64,000 nt of DNA from G965267335 sp965267335 (GCA_965267335.1 OZ253953.1:62001-126000), one strand, 5' to 3'; counted from the stretch's first letter, positions 1 to 8,691 are shown. The notes: generated from the letters alone by a model not told the origin. Numbers and translations are program-made.

Positions 1-436
1 CTCTTCTGATATAACCATCACTCTCTACACTACCCACAAGTTGCAGAGCAATTTTAGTTTGTCTCTCATCCAGCTTAAGAAACCCTACCTGAGAAACGAG
101 GGCATCATGCAACGTTAGCGAACCTACGATTGGCATATCTCTTTCCTCCTCATCGCCTCCCCGGTCGCCTTGCATTTTATATCCACCAAGATCATCATGC
201 TTGAGGTATTCCTCAATGTTTATGTCGTCTTCCTTTTCTTCTATCCGCTCATCTTCCTGGCTATAATCATCTTCTCTGTCATCGTCTTTACCTTCTTCCA
301 AGGCGGGATTCACTTCCAACTCTTCTTCTATCCTGGCTTCCAACTCAGCCGTAGGCACCTGCAACAGCTTGATAAATTGTATCTGCTGTGGCGACAGCTT
401 CTGCTGCATTAACTGACTTAACCCTAACTTCTGCAT
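1..436 (-). CDS. rpoN: RNA polymerase sigma-54 factor RpoN (N-terminal part, cut by window edge)
   Basis: Only the first 145 or so codons are in the window, read on the minus strand from the ATG at 436-434. The N-terminus contains LSPQQIQFIKLLQVPTAELE and then EEELEVNPALEEG, the glutamine/leucine-rich region I typical of sigma-54, which contacts core polymerase and activators. A very acidic linker follows (about residues 55-85), then the start of the core-binding region (LTLHDALVSQVGF). Sigma-54 directs transcription from -24/-12 promoters and needs AAA+ activators. It is divergent from asnS, separated by about 130 bases. The rest of the gene, including the RpoN box, lies outside. Identification is strong from region I alone; the exact start could be a few codons upstream because no stop separates it immediately. 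Confidence 0.92.
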   Translation of the reverse strand, partial: MQKLGLSQLMQQKLSPQQIQFIKLLQVPTAELEARIEEELEVNPALEEGKDDDREDDYSQEDERIEEKEDDINIEEYLKHDDLGGYKMQGDRGGDEEERDMPIVGSLTLHDALVSQVGFLKLDERQTKIALQLVGSVESDGYIRR

Positions 437-566
437 GAACTCAATTCTTTTACAAATAAAAATATACCTAAAATTACATTAACTCTCAGGCTCTTTGATT
501 AAAATATGAATTTGTATTCTTTTGTATCGCAATTATTGTGCAAATACGTCAAAAACTTACAAAAAG

Positions 567-2006
567 TTGAAAAGAACAAAGGTTAAAGCAGTATTGACCG
601 GATCAAAGCCCGGTGATAAAATTTTGGTCAAAGGTTGGGTAAGAACAAAAAGAGGCAGTAAAAATGTCAACTTTGTTCATCTGAATGATGGGTCTACCAT
701 AAATAATTTGCAGGTGGTCATCGATGTAGAGAAGTTTGATGAAAGTCTGCTGGATAAAGTCACGACCGGGGCATCTATATCTGTTGAAGGAGAATTGGTA
801 GAATCGCAGGGAGGACAGCAAAGCGTTGAATTAAATGCAATCACACTAGAAGTGCTGGGAGAGGCTGATCCGGAGACATATCCGATTCAACCAAAGAAAC
901 ATACCATGGAATTTCTCAGAGAAAATGCTCATCTGAGAATGCGTACGAATACACTCGCAGCGGTTATGAGAATAAGAAACCAGGCTGCGTTTGCGATCCA
1001 TAAGTTTTTTCAGGAAAAAGGATTCGTTTATCTGCATACACCTATCATAACCGGATCAGACGCTGAAGGTGCGGGTGAAATGTTTAAGGTCACTACACTT
1101 GACCTCATGAACCCACCCAAAAACGAGGAAGGAAATATTGATTTCAAAGAAGACTTTTTTGGCACACCTACGAACCTAACGGTATCCGGACAACTGGAAG
1201 GCGAACTGGGTGCCATGGCACTGGGAGATGTCTATACTTTTGGACCAACTTTCCGGGCTGAAAACTCCAATACCTCACGTCACCTGGCTGAGTTCTGGAT
1301 GATAGAACCGGAAATGGCCTTTTTCGACCTGAAAGATGACATGGACCTGGCCGAAGAGTTCCTAAAGTATCTTATTAAAGATGTACTGAGCAATTGCCAG
1401 GATGACCTTGAATTCCTTCGAAAGCGACAATTAGATGAAGAAAAGGGGTTGCCTCAGGACCAGCGTCATGAACTTGATCTCATAGAACGACTCAAATTTG
1501 TACTTGAAAATGATTTTGAACGCCTCACCTATACCGAAGCCATAGAAGTCCTCCGCCAGTCAAAACCTTTCAAAAAGGGCAAATTCAAATATCCGGTTGA
1601 ATGGGGAATTGATTTACAGAGTGAGCACGAGCGATACCTGGTTGAAAAGAAATTTAAGAAACCCGTCATACTGACTGATTACCCGAAAGACATCAAGGCA
1701 TTTTATATGAAGCTGAATGATGATAACAAAACGGTAGCAGCTATGGACGTTCTGTTTCCTGGCATAGGTGAAATCATTGGTGGCTCACAACGAGAGGAAA
1801 AACTTGAAGTACTTCAAAGCCGAATGGATGAAATGAACGTACCTCAACATGAACTTGATTGGTATTTAGACACCAGAAGGTATGGATCGGCACCACATGC
1901 GGGATTTGGTCTTGGGTTCGAAAGATTTATTCTTTTTGTTACTGGAATGGGAAATGTGAGAGACGTAATTCCTTTCCCAAGAACACCTCAAAACGCAGCA
2001 TTCTAA
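567..2006 (+). CDS. asnS: Asparagine--tRNA ligase
   Basis: Class II aminoacyl-tRNA synthetase that charges tRNA-Asn in the cytoplasm. The N-terminal OB fold (about residues 1-110) carries KGWVRTKRGSKNVNFVHLNDG; the catalytic domain has motif 2 (FRAENSNTSRHLAEFWMIEPE region, near residue 235) and motif 3 (GFGLGFERF followed by VRDVIPFPRTP) at the extreme C-terminus, with the usual ending at NAAF. I place the start at TTG 567 (MKRTKV...), because family members begin with this sequence; an in-frame TTG at 522 would add 15 residues without family support. The length of 479 residues is normal. The enzyme lacks the aspartyl-type extension, and the motif 2 and 3 residues look intact. Confidence 0.95.
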   Translation: MKRTKVKAVLTGSKPGDKILVKGWVRTKRGSKNVNFVHLNDGSTINNLQVVIDVEKFDESLLDKVTTGASISVEGELVESQGGQQSVELNAITLEVLGEADPETYPIQPKKHTMEFLRENAHLRMRTNTLAAVMRIRNQAAFAIHKFFQEKGFVYLHTPIITGSDAEGAGEMFKVTTLDLMNPPKNEEGNIDFKEDFFGTPTNLTVSGQLEGELGAMALGDVYTFGPTFRAENSNTSRHLAEFWMIEPEMAFFDLKDDMDLAEEFLKYLIKDVLSNCQDDLEFLRKRQLDEEKGLPQDQRHELDLIERLKFVLENDFERLTYTEAIEVLRQSKPFKKGKFKYPVEWGIDLQSEHERYLVEKKFKKPVILTDYPKDIKAFYMKLNDDNKTVAAMDVLFPGIGEIIGGSQREEKLEVLQSRMDEMNVPQHELDWYLDTRRYGSAPHAGFGLGFERFILFVTGMGNVRDVIPFPRTPQNAAF

Positions 2007-2018
2007 ATTTGATCGGGC

Positions 2019-2051
2019 AAAAAAAAAGCGTAAGGATGAGAACCTTACGCT
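2019..2051 (-). terminator. Probable rho-independent terminator for the nuo-nnr transcript
   Basis: Perfect 9-bp stem AGCGTAAGG / CCTTACGCT (2027-2035 and 2043-2051) with a 7-base loop. The plus strand has an unbroken A run just before the stem, so a minus-strand transcript arriving from nnr would form the hairpin followed by a U run. Plus-strand transcription from asnS would form the same stem but has no T run after it. Confidence 0.6.
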
Positions 2052-2085
2052 AAACCTTACCAAAGATATTGAGGTATGAAGATAT

Positions 2086-2105
2086 GTTCCGATTGTGATC
2101 GGAAC
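2086..2105. repeat. Perfect 8-bp hairpin in convergent gap
   Basis: GTTCCGAT and ATCGGAAC separated by TGTG form a compact stem-loop. It is not followed by a T run on either strand, so it is either an extra RNA structure at the 3' ends or a palindromic protein site. No function can be assigned. Confidence 0.5.
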
Positions 2106-2315
2106 GATGGGAATAAAATGATATAGCCATTTGCTATACGTAACTATAATAGCCATTCCATAAAAAACCCTAGCTTTTTCAAGTAAGTTTCTGCCCGTAT
2201 CCACATAAAAAATGAGGTAATTGACACGCTGGTTTATACGCTATAGTAACAAGAAAAAGTACTCTATTTCGAATAAAACAGCATTATTCGTTTTAGTGTT
2301 CAAATAAATAACTTA

Positions 2316-3809
2316 CTATTCTCTTTCGAGAACTTTCTTAAAGAAATTCGGTATTTCGTTCAATATATCCGATGCGGTCATCGACACTTCACTGTTTCTT
2401 ATGGCAGCAATATCACCTGCATAACCATGTAGGAAAACTCCAATTATCGCAGCATTTTCTGATGTATAGCCTTGTGCCAGAAGAGCAGTAATCACCCCTG
2501 TCAATACATCTCCCGAGCCTCCTGTTGCCATTCCCGGATTGCCGGTTGAGTTGAAATATACCTTACCATTCGGACAGCAAATGGCAGTATGAGCCCCTTT
2601 CAATACTACTATAATCCCGTATTGTATGCTAAGCTTCTGAGCCTTACTTAACCTCTCATTGGAGCCATTGCAAGACCCAACTATCCTTTCAAGCTCTACA
2701 ACGTGGGGGGTAAGTACGCTTTGTTTGGGTAACCGACTCAACATCCCTTTGTTTTGGGATATAATGTTTAAGGCATCGGCATCAAGAACCATAGGAAAGC
2801 CAACCTGATCAATCAAATCAGACAATGCAGATGTTGTGATTTCATTTGTGTCCATACCGGGACCGATACCGATTGCATTAACTTTTTCCGGAATCTTAAT
2901 TTTAGAAATAAAATCAACCTCCTGGTCCGGAATACACATTGCTTCAGGACAGGCAATTTGGATAATCTGATAACCGATGAATGGCACATGTACAGTCAAC
3001 AAACCGGTTCCCGTTCTGAGGCAAGCTCCCGCCATAAGCTCCACGGCTCCAATTTTTCCAATAGACCCGCCTATTAGCATTGAATGACCGAATGTGCCTT
3101 TATGATCAAATTTTGATCTAGACTTGAGCAGCCCTCTAATTTCTTCCCAGGTGGTATAATGGAATTCGGTTTCGGTATTGTTCCGATATTCATCCATCAG
3201 ACCTATATCAAGAATTTCCCATTGCCCTATCCATTGTTCGTTGCCTGGTAAGAGGAATGACAACTTTGGCGTTTGGAAAGTAAGGGTATAGGTAGCTTTT
3301 ACCTTTGTAGGGTGGTTATTCACTTCATCACAATAAACTCCACTGGGAACATCTACTGATACCACTGTTTTTTGTAGAGAGTTGATATATAAAACTGCGT
3401 CAGCGAAGACGCCCTCAACCGGCCTTGTAAGACCTGAACCGAAAATAGCATCAATAATAACATCCCCTTCCAACCGGAGTGCATCATCAAAGCTTCGAAC
3501 CTCAATCTCCGAGGGGAGCCGCTCAAGGTTAGTTTGAAAATCTTCAGAATAGTCAGTTGAAGTAGCAACAATTACTACTTCAATTTGAAATCGAGCCTCA
3601 ACTAGCATTCTTGCCAGAGCGAGTCCATCCCCTCCATTATTTCCGGGACCACAAAAAATAAGTATTCTTTGATCTGGCTGAAATTTGGAAACCACCCAAT
3701 CAAATAACTTCTTAGAGGCTCTTTCCATCAGATCGATAGATGCTATTGGCTCGTGCTCTATTGTAAAAGCATCCCATTCTCTTATTTGGCTGGCACTAAA
3801 AACCTTCAT
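2316..3809 (-). CDS. nnr: Bifunctional NAD(P)H-hydrate epimerase / ADP-dependent NAD(P)H-hydrate dehydratase
   Basis: Repairs hydrated NADH/NADPH. The N-terminal YjeF_N domain (about residues 1-210) interconverts R and S forms of NAD(P)HX and shows CGPGNNGGDGLALAR with NNGGDG at 57-62. The C-terminal ribokinase-like domain (about 225-497) dehydrates S-NAD(P)HX with ADP and carries HKGTFGHSMLIGGSIG, TPHVVELER and GNPGMATGGSGDVLTG, the catalytic GSGD at about 431-434. The length of 497 is standard for the fused form. It follows nuoD by only 41 bases on the same strand, so it is probably the last gene of the nuoABCD transcript, which links repair of damaged NADH to the NADH-consuming complex. 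Confidence 0.95.
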   Translation of the reverse strand: MKVFSASQIREWDAFTIEHEPIASIDLMERASKKLFDWVVSKFQPDQRILIFCGPGNNGGDGLALARMLVEARFQIEVVIVATSTDYSEDFQTNLERLPSEIEVRSFDDALRLEGDVIIDAIFGSGLTRPVEGVFADAVLYINSLQKTVVSVDVPSGVYCDEVNNHPTKVKATYTLTFQTPKLSFLLPGNEQWIGQWEILDIGLMDEYRNNTETEFHYTTWEEIRGLLKSRSKFDHKGTFGHSMLIGGSIGKIGAVELMAGACLRTGTGLLTVHVPFIGYQIIQIACPEAMCIPDQEVDFISKIKIPEKVNAIGIGPGMDTNEITTSALSDLIDQVGFPMVLDADALNIISQNKGMLSRLPKQSVLTPHVVELERIVGSCNGSNERLSKAQKLSIQYGIIVVLKGAHTAICCPNGKVYFNSTGNPGMATGGSGDVLTGVITALLAQGYTSENAAIIGVFLHGYAGDIAAIRNSEVSMTASDILNEIPNFFKKVLERE

Positions 3810-3850
3810 GTAGCCAATTAAATAAATTCAATGAAATAAAGAAAAAGGAA

Positions 3851-5068
3851 TCAACGATCTACTTCACCAAGAACGAAATCCAAGGAGCCTACAATTGCGA
3901 TTAAGTCAGCAATCATCGTATCCTCTGACAGCTCAGGGAGCACTGATAAGTTGGAAAAGCAGCAAGATCTCACTTTACATCTGAAAGGGATATCGCTCTT
4001 TGGTTGAGTGATAAAGTAGTACCCCAGCTCGCCCTTTGGATTTTCAGCTCTAAAATAAAGGTCTGTTTCCGGTGGCATGATTTTCTTTGGAACTGCTGCC
4101 TGTGGGTCAAAATCTCTCGTTCTTTTATGTTCACCTGTCAACTTCTTCAGGCATTGCTCGATTATTTTTACAGACTCCCAACATTCCTGTACTCTCACGT
4201 AGTTTCTATCCCAGCAATCACCGACTTCACCCATTTTCCCTTCTCCCACCGGAACCTCAAAATCCAGTTCAGGATACACTGAATATCCATCAATCTTTCG
4301 TAGATCATATTTCAGACCTGAACCTCTTAAAACCGGACCTGTACACCCGTAGTTGATTGCCAAATCCAAAGGAAGTGTCCCAACATTTGCTGTACGTTGA
4401 ACAAAGATTTTGTTATCAATAATTATTTTTTGTAGTTCCTCTAATTTAGGTTTGAGATAAGCAATAAACTCCGCACATCGTTCTTCGAAGCCTACAGGCA
4501 AATCATAATACAAGCCACCAACCCATATATAGTTATATAGCATCCTTGCACCTGAAACCCATTCCAGTAAACGTAGAATATGCTCACGATCCCGAACCAT
4601 CCATAAGAAGGGAGTGACTGCTCCAATATCTACTGCATAGGTTCCTATGGCTATAAAATGAGAGGCAAGTCTGTTTAATTCTGATACCAGCACACGGATG
4701 TACTCCACCCGCTTAGAAATATCATTCTCTATACCCAACAATCGCTCAACTCCCATGGCATAGGCGTGCTCGTTGTTCATAGCAGCTACATAATCCATCC
4801 GATCTACAAACGGGATAATCTGATTGTAAGGAAGGCTCTCGGTATGTTTTTCAAAGCAGCGGTGAAGGTATCCCATATGGGGGACTACTTTTTTTACGAT
4901 CTCGCCATCAGTTACTACCTCAAGCCGAAGAACACCATGAGTAGAGGGATGCTGTGGGCCTATATTGATCAGCATTTCCTCAGCCTTCAAGTCGGATTCC
5001 TGAACCACGGTTGGCTCCGAATTTCTGAAGTGATCTTCACTGTATTGATATTGTACTTCCTTACTCAA
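3851..5068 (-). CDS. nuoD: NADH-quinone oxidoreductase subunit D
   Basis: The 49-kDa subunit of respiratory complex I, in the peripheral arm next to the quinone site. The sequence shows the family opening NIGPQHPSTHGVLRLEV (about residue 31), GYLHRCFEKHTE, DRMDYVAAMNNEHAYAMGVE and the C-terminal DLIAIVGSLDFVLGEVDR ending. The length of 405 residues fits subunit D alone rather than a NuoCD fusion. The start lies 4 bases after the nuoC stop, so translation is probably coupled. The gene sits in the order nuoA-B-C-D; nuoE-N are not in this window. Confidence 0.97.
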   Translation of the reverse strand: MSKEVQYQYSEDHFRNSEPTVVQESDLKAEEMLINIGPQHPSTHGVLRLEVVTDGEIVKKVVPHMGYLHRCFEKHTESLPYNQIIPFVDRMDYVAAMNNEHAYAMGVERLLGIENDISKRVEYIRVLVSELNRLASHFIAIGTYAVDIGAVTPFLWMVRDREHILRLLEWVSGARMLYNYIWVGGLYYDLPVGFEERCAEFIAYLKPKLEELQKIIIDNKIFVQRTANVGTLPLDLAINYGCTGPVLRGSGLKYDLRKIDGYSVYPELDFEVPVGEGKMGEVGDCWDRNYVRVQECWESVKIIEQCLKKLTGEHKRTRDFDPQAAVPKKIMPPETDLYFRAENPKGELGYYFITQPKSDIPFRCKVRSCCFSNLSVLPELSEDTMIADLIAIVGSLDFVLGEVDR

Positions 5069-5072
5069 AGGC

Positions 5073-5552
5073 TTAATATTCTACTTTGATTCCGTGATAT
5101 TTTTCCTGCTCTTTATAGTCTTTTCGGAGTGGATGTCCTTCCCAGTCTGATGGCAGTAATATCCTCCTTAAGTCGGAATGCCCCGCAAACTTAATCCCGA
5201 ATAAATCAAACGCCTCGCGTTCATGCCAGTCAGCTCCTCTCCAGATATTCGATACAGAAGGTAGTTCCGGCTGAGTACGGTCCAGCCGTACCTTAAGAAC
5301 AAAGTGATGATCAAATGGAATTGAATATAAATGATATACGACACCCAATTGATTATCCCCTCCATAATCCACACCGGAAAGACATGAGAGATGATCAAAA
5401 TACAACCTATCATCACCATGCAAGAATTCGCAGATTGTCGCAATGGCTTTGGGAGCAACATCAACAAATGGTTGCCTGGCCTCGGTATTCTCAGCAATTA
5501 TATCTGAAGAGAATTTTTCACGAACAATATTTAAAATTTCTTCGAAATTCAT
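5073..5552 (-). CDS. nuoC: NADH-quinone oxidoreductase subunit C
   Basis: The 30-kDa subunit of complex I, which packs against NuoD in the hydrophilic arm. Recognisable segments are the LSCLSGVDYGG block, VYHLYSIPFDHHFVLKVRLD, and the family signature SVSNIWRGADWHEREAFDLFGIKF followed by HSDLRRILLPSDWEGHPLRKDY. At 159 residues it is a compact NuoC. The ATG overlaps the nuoB stop by 4 bases. Confidence 0.96.
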   Translation of the reverse strand: MNFEEILNIVREKFSSDIIAENTEARQPFVDVAPKAIATICEFLHGDDRLYFDHLSCLSGVDYGGDNQLGVVYHLYSIPFDHHFVLKVRLDRTQPELPSVSNIWRGADWHEREAFDLFGIKFAGHSDLRRILLPSDWEGHPLRKDYKEQEKYHGIKVEY

Positions 5553-6073
5553 GAAGCTTTCTTCTTTTGCATAAGACGTTCGATTGCCTTGGGGCTCATC
5601 AATGTCTCTGTTCTTATCTTTTCCTGCAGCTTCAGAAACCCACCGATCAGAGCCTCAGGCCTTGGAGGGCAACCAGGTACATATACGTCTACAGGAATAA
5701 TTCTATCAACACCTTTCACAACATGATATCCATGCTGCCAATAAGGACCGCCACAATTGGAGCATGATCCCATTGATATTACATACCTTGGTTCAGGCAT
5801 TTGATCATATAGCCTTCGTATGCGGTCAGCCATTTTGAATGTAACTGTTCCTGCAACAAGCATTACATCAGATTGTCTGGGAGAAGATCGTGGTGTTATT
5901 CCAAATCGATCAAGATCATACCCGGAAGCATAAGTAGCCATCATTTCAATTGCACAGCAGGCCAAGCCAAATCCCATTGGCCATAATGAGGATAGCCGCG
6001 CCCAGTTGATAATATCATCAACCCGAGTAATCACAATGCCTCCGGAATCAAATTTTTTATCCAGTAATCCCAT
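5549..6073 (-). CDS. nuoB: NADH-quinone oxidoreductase subunit B
   Basis: The PSST-type subunit of complex I that holds iron-sulfur cluster N2, the last electron donor to quinone. The four cluster cysteines are visible: the tandem pair in FGLACCAIEMMA, the one in SMGSCSNCGGPYW and the one in VYVPGCPPRPEAL. Residues R and P flanking the quinone pocket (SPRQSDVMLVAGT) are present. The length of 174 residues is normal. It lies 17 bases after nuoA and overlaps nuoC by 4 bases. Confidence 0.97.
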   Translation of the reverse strand: MGLLDKKFDSGGIVITRVDDIINWARLSSLWPMGFGLACCAIEMMATYASGYDLDRFGITPRSSPRQSDVMLVAGTVTFKMADRIRRLYDQMPEPRYVISMGSCSNCGGPYWQHGYHVVKGVDRIIPVDVYVPGCPPRPEALIGGFLKLQEKIRTETLMSPKAIERLMQKKKAS

Positions 6074-6090
6074 CTACCTTTTTCTTATAA

Positions 6091-6570
6091 CTACTTTGTA
6101 CTTTGCTCTTGGTTCACTTTATCATACAGCTTCTGAGGAACTTTACCTTTAAATGAATATGGCTTTTTATTTGTCTTCACCCAATCAAGATAACCTTTAC
6201 CCCAGGCATAAACCAACCCCAGAATCAATAAGCCAAGAAATACTGCCATTTCAAATATGGCCAGTGACATCCATATCGTAGAATTCTGAACCAGAATTTC
6301 TTTACCAAAAACCGTGGCCCATGGAAAAAGAAAGACTATCTCTACCTCAAACAATATAAATATAAGTGCTACGACATAGAACCGAATGTTAAAGTTCCCC
6401 CAGGCTGACCCAACAGGCTCCTCGCCACACTCATAAGTCGTTAGCTTCTGCGGGTCGGGACGCTTAGGTCTTACCAGGCTTGCCGTGAATAGTCCTCCAC
6501 CCACAAATAAGATACCTGCCAGAATAAAAAGCAGAATCCCTCCGAAATTTGATATTTGAAAACTGTCCAT
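6091..6570 (-). CDS. nuoA: NADH-quinone oxidoreductase subunit A
   Basis: Small membrane subunit of complex I with three hydrophobic helices (about residues 10-32, 68-92 and 98-125). The loop between helices 1 and 2 carries the family motif TTYECGEEPVGSAWGNFNIRFY, whose cysteine sits near the quinone channel. The C-terminus extends to 159 residues with a lysine-rich tail, longer than the roughly 120-145 of many relatives. It is the first gene of the minus-strand nuoABCD group. A TAACTTTG box sits 7 bases upstream of its ATG. Confidence 0.95.
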   Translation of the reverse strand: MDSFQISNFGGILLFILAGILFVGGGLFTASLVRPKRPDPQKLTTYECGEEPVGSAWGNFNIRFYVVALIFILFEVEIVFLFPWATVFGKEILVQNSTIWMSLAIFEMAVFLGLLILGLVYAWGKGYLDWVKTNKKPYSFKGKVPQKLYDKVNQEQSTK

Positions 6571-6577
6571 GAAAATG

Positions 6578-6585
6578 CAAAGTTA
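6578..6585 (-). promoter_or_regulatory. -7 box of Bacteroidota type (TAACTTTG) before nuoA
   Basis: Perfect match to the Bacteroidota primary-sigma -7 consensus TAnnTTTG, 7 bases before the nuoA ATG on the minus strand. The transcript would begin at or within a few bases of the start codon. No clear TTG/TTTG -33 element is seen at the expected distance. Confidence 0.5.
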
Positions 6586-6623
6586 TGGGATTGACTGGTA
6601 TTATGAACTTTGGGATGGTTTTT

Positions 6624-7100
6624 TTACGCAGCAGGGTGCTTACCAAGCAAAGGAGCTATCTCTTCCCAGAAAAGCGCGAGAATTATAGTTATCAGAAACC
6701 CCCAGAAAATAATACTTGGAATCATGGCCCACAGGATTTTCTTCCGGGGCACTCCAAAGGACAAAGCGACTATCGTTCCTCCGATAGGTGTCAATAAAAG
6801 TGGCGTAAAAAAAGCTATTCCTCTGATTCCAAATCTGTTGTAGATGTTCACTAACTTCCTCTTTTTCTTAGTAAATACCTTCTGGCTTTTCTTTCTTCTC
6901 TCCCCCCTTTTATGTAAATACCTCCTCAGAGAGTCCCCAACGTAAGTACATATAACTACGCTTGTCGTAGCACCCAAAATCGTTAATGCAGCTGTGATGA
7001 GAATTGGTACATCCTTCGTTGCTCCAAGTAAGGGGCCTGCCACAAACTTTACAGCACTCGAGAAAAAAATCAAGATGTATTGTCCGACAATATCTAGCAT
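6624..7100 (-). CDS. Small polytopic membrane protein (DedA/small multidrug-export-like)
   Basis: A 158-residue protein with about four hydrophobic segments (roughly residues 5-25, 30-52, 95-118 and 122-148) and a strongly basic cytoplasmic loop (RRYLHKRGERRKKSQKVFTKKKRK). The stretch NRFGIRGIAFFTPLLLTPIGG followed by ALSFGVPRKKILW resembles the re-entrant glycine/proline loop of the DedA/VTT-like and small multidrug-export (PF06695-type) proteins. I cannot name a substrate. It stands alone between nuoA and the antiporter on the same strand. Confidence 0.55.
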   Translation of the reverse strand: MLDIVGQYILIFFSSAVKFVAGPLLGATKDVPILITAALTILGATTSVVICTYVGDSLRRYLHKRGERRKKSQKVFTKKKRKLVNIYNRFGIRGIAFFTPLLLTPIGGTIVALSFGVPRKKILWAMIPSIIFWGFLITIILALFWEEIAPLLGKHPAA

Positions 7101-7231
7101 AAGGTTTAACCCAACAACCTTCTAATATAACGCATCCGAAAATAAAAAGGTGCGAATATTACAATTAACTACCTACGAGTTCGATCAAATGCAACCTATG
7201 GTCTGCAAGTAGCGGTAATGCACAATTAAAA

Positions 7232-8266
7232 TCACTCAATGGTATCTGCCTTAATGGTGGTTTCCACCTTGGCTTTGGTTTCATGATCTCCTTTTGGATT
7301 CATTGGATTGGTAGCCAGGAAGTACATATACAATGCATATACCAATAGAAGAATGGCTCCCTCAACCCTTCCGATCTTTCTTCTGGAAATCATCATAGGC
7401 AACACAAGTAATGTAACACCGAGCATCCAAAGCATATCTTTCTCCATAAGGTGGTCCGTTACTCCAACCGGCTGAATAACGGATGTAATCCCTAAAATCG
7501 AAAGTACGTTGAAGATACAGGACCCAAGTAAATTACCGATTGCCAAATCTGTGTTCTTTTTGTAAGCCGCAATAGCCGATGTCACTAATTCAGGTAAACT
7601 AGTACCAAGAGCTACTACTGTCAACCCTACAATATCATTCGGTATTTTCAGCTGTTCTGCGATTTCGATCACGGCACCTACAAACATATCGGCACCGAAG
7701 AAAAGGCCGGCACAACCTATGAGGATGAATGTTATCTCTTTCCACAAGACCGTATTGGCATAGGCCAAATCTTCTTCTTCTGAAGATAAACCATCTTTGA
7801 GCCGTTGTTGTGTCTCCTTCCTGGACATTTCTATCAGGAAGTAAGTGTATACAATGAGGGATACGATGAAGATGATACCTTCGTAGTACACTAACTCCTT
7901 ATCCTCATTTACAAAGAAGAACAAGCAAAGTGAGGCACCCATGGTAACGAGCCAGTCTATCTTTATACTATTGTCACTTACGACAATTGGATAAAAAAGA
8001 GCAGTAACACCTAGTACCAGTGAAAGATTACAAATATTGGACCCCACTACGTTCCCCATGGCAAGATCTGTCTTGCCCATATAGGCTGAAGTTGTGCTAA
8101 TGAGTAATTCTGGTGCGGATGTACCAAAAGCAACAATTGTAAGTCCAACAACTAATGGTGAAATTTTTAAGCTGTACGCGATATTGGAAGCCCCTCTTAC
8201 CAAAAACTCTCCTCCGGTAATCAAGATAACCAGTCCTGCAATAAGTAATAAAACTAACGGAGTCAT
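7232..8266 (-). CDS. Calcium/sodium antiporter family protein (CaCA, YrbG-like)
   Basis: Inner-membrane cation exchanger of 344 residues with the two inverted alpha-repeats typical of the CaCA family. Repeat 1 reads VGLTIVAFGTSAPELLIS followed by GNVVGSNICNLSLVLG; repeat 2 reads VGLTVVALGTSLPELVTS followed by GNLLGSCIFNVLSILG. The glutamates and asparagines in these repeats bind the cation. About ten hydrophobic helices are visible, with a charged cytoplasmic loop near residues 145-170 (SRKETQQRLKDGLSSEEEDL) between the halves. The polar tail after residue 318 is unusual only in being acidic and lysine-rich. Ion specificity cannot be decided from sequence. Confidence 0.9.
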   Translation of the reverse strand: MTPLVLLLIAGLVILITGGEFLVRGASNIAYSLKISPLVVGLTIVAFGTSAPELLISTTSAYMGKTDLAMGNVVGSNICNLSLVLGVTALFYPIVVSDNSIKIDWLVTMGASLCLFFFVNEDKELVYYEGIIFIVSLIVYTYFLIEMSRKETQQRLKDGLSSEEEDLAYANTVLWKEITFILIGCAGLFFGADMFVGAVIEIAEQLKIPNDIVGLTVVALGTSLPELVTSAIAAYKKNTDLAIGNLLGSCIFNVLSILGITSVIQPVGVTDHLMEKDMLWMLGVTLLVLPMMISRRKIGRVEGAILLLVYALYMYFLATNPMNPKGDHETKAKVETTIKADTIE

Positions 8267-8691
8267 AAAATCGCGATCCCTGTAACTCTAGTTTGTAGTG
8301 TGTCTAGCTAGTAATTTAAAAGCTAAATATATACTTTTTTATTAACATACATGCGATAACACCTAAATTTATTAAAACCTGATTCTGTTTCAGAAAACAC
8401 AGATAAACTGTCGTTAACTCTAATATCTTACTAAGATTGATTACTCTCTGAGGACCCACGAATCAATCACTAGGCGGAGAGCAGATTATCATATATAATA
8501 CTGAAAATCAAATGGTTTTGTATACTACAGACAATATATACCCCAGGATCAGTTCCTGTATTTTTCTAAGTCAGGAGCATATTTGAAAGCAATAGGTGAT
8601 TAGTTTTTTCAAAAAGAATTTACTTTTGACCAATCATTGGGAAGATTTCCCGTACATAAGTTCATAAATTGACTGTTTTTAACTCAACCTC
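8267..8691. other. 425-base divergent intergenic region
   Basis: AT-rich region between two divergent genes with no credible ORF or RNA gene. It contains an 8-bp inverted repeat GATTGATT / AATCAATC (8435-8442 and 8461-8468, 18-base loop), a TACTTTTG -7-like box at 8621-8628, and a short GGGAA-GAT-TTCCC hairpin at 8639-8651 that would lie near the 5' end of the leader of the downstream outer-membrane gene. Confidence 0.5.
8621..8628 (+). promoter_or_regulatory. -7 box (TACTTTTG) before the Wzi/RemB-like gene
   Basis: Matches TAnnTTTG. The predicted leader to the ATG at 8692 is about 55-60 bases and would begin just before the GGGAA-GAT-TTCCC hairpin. A convincing -33 element is not visible. 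Confidence 0.35.

Larger units (their letters stand above)
2007..2315. other. Convergent intergenic region with three inverted repeats
   Basis: About 309 bases between the ends of asnS (plus) and nnr (minus) with no credible gene. It holds a 9-bp hairpin at 2027-2051 (listed as a terminator), a perfect 8-bp hairpin at 2086-2105 (GTTCCGAT, loop TGTG, ATCGGAAC), and a 7-bp hairpin at 2270-2290 (CGAATAA / TTATTCG) followed on the plus strand by TTTTA. An open frame on the minus strand covers part of it but mostly overlaps asnS and shows no family features. Confidence 0.6.

Noticed and set aside
170..412. Plus-strand open frame of 80 codons
   Set aside because: It is the antisense of the clear rpoN region I coding sequence and has no protein features.
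522..566. TTG start at 522 for asnS
   Set aside because: It adds 15 residues with no family counterpart; TTG 567 gives the normal N-terminus.
1866..2204. Minus-strand open frame of 112 codons at the end of asnS
   Set aside because: Overlaps the conserved motif 3 of asnS and shows no family pattern.
8267..8691. tRNA, small ncRNA or riboswitch in the long gap
   Set aside because: No cloverleaf or conserved aptamer pattern seen by eye; only simple hairpins.
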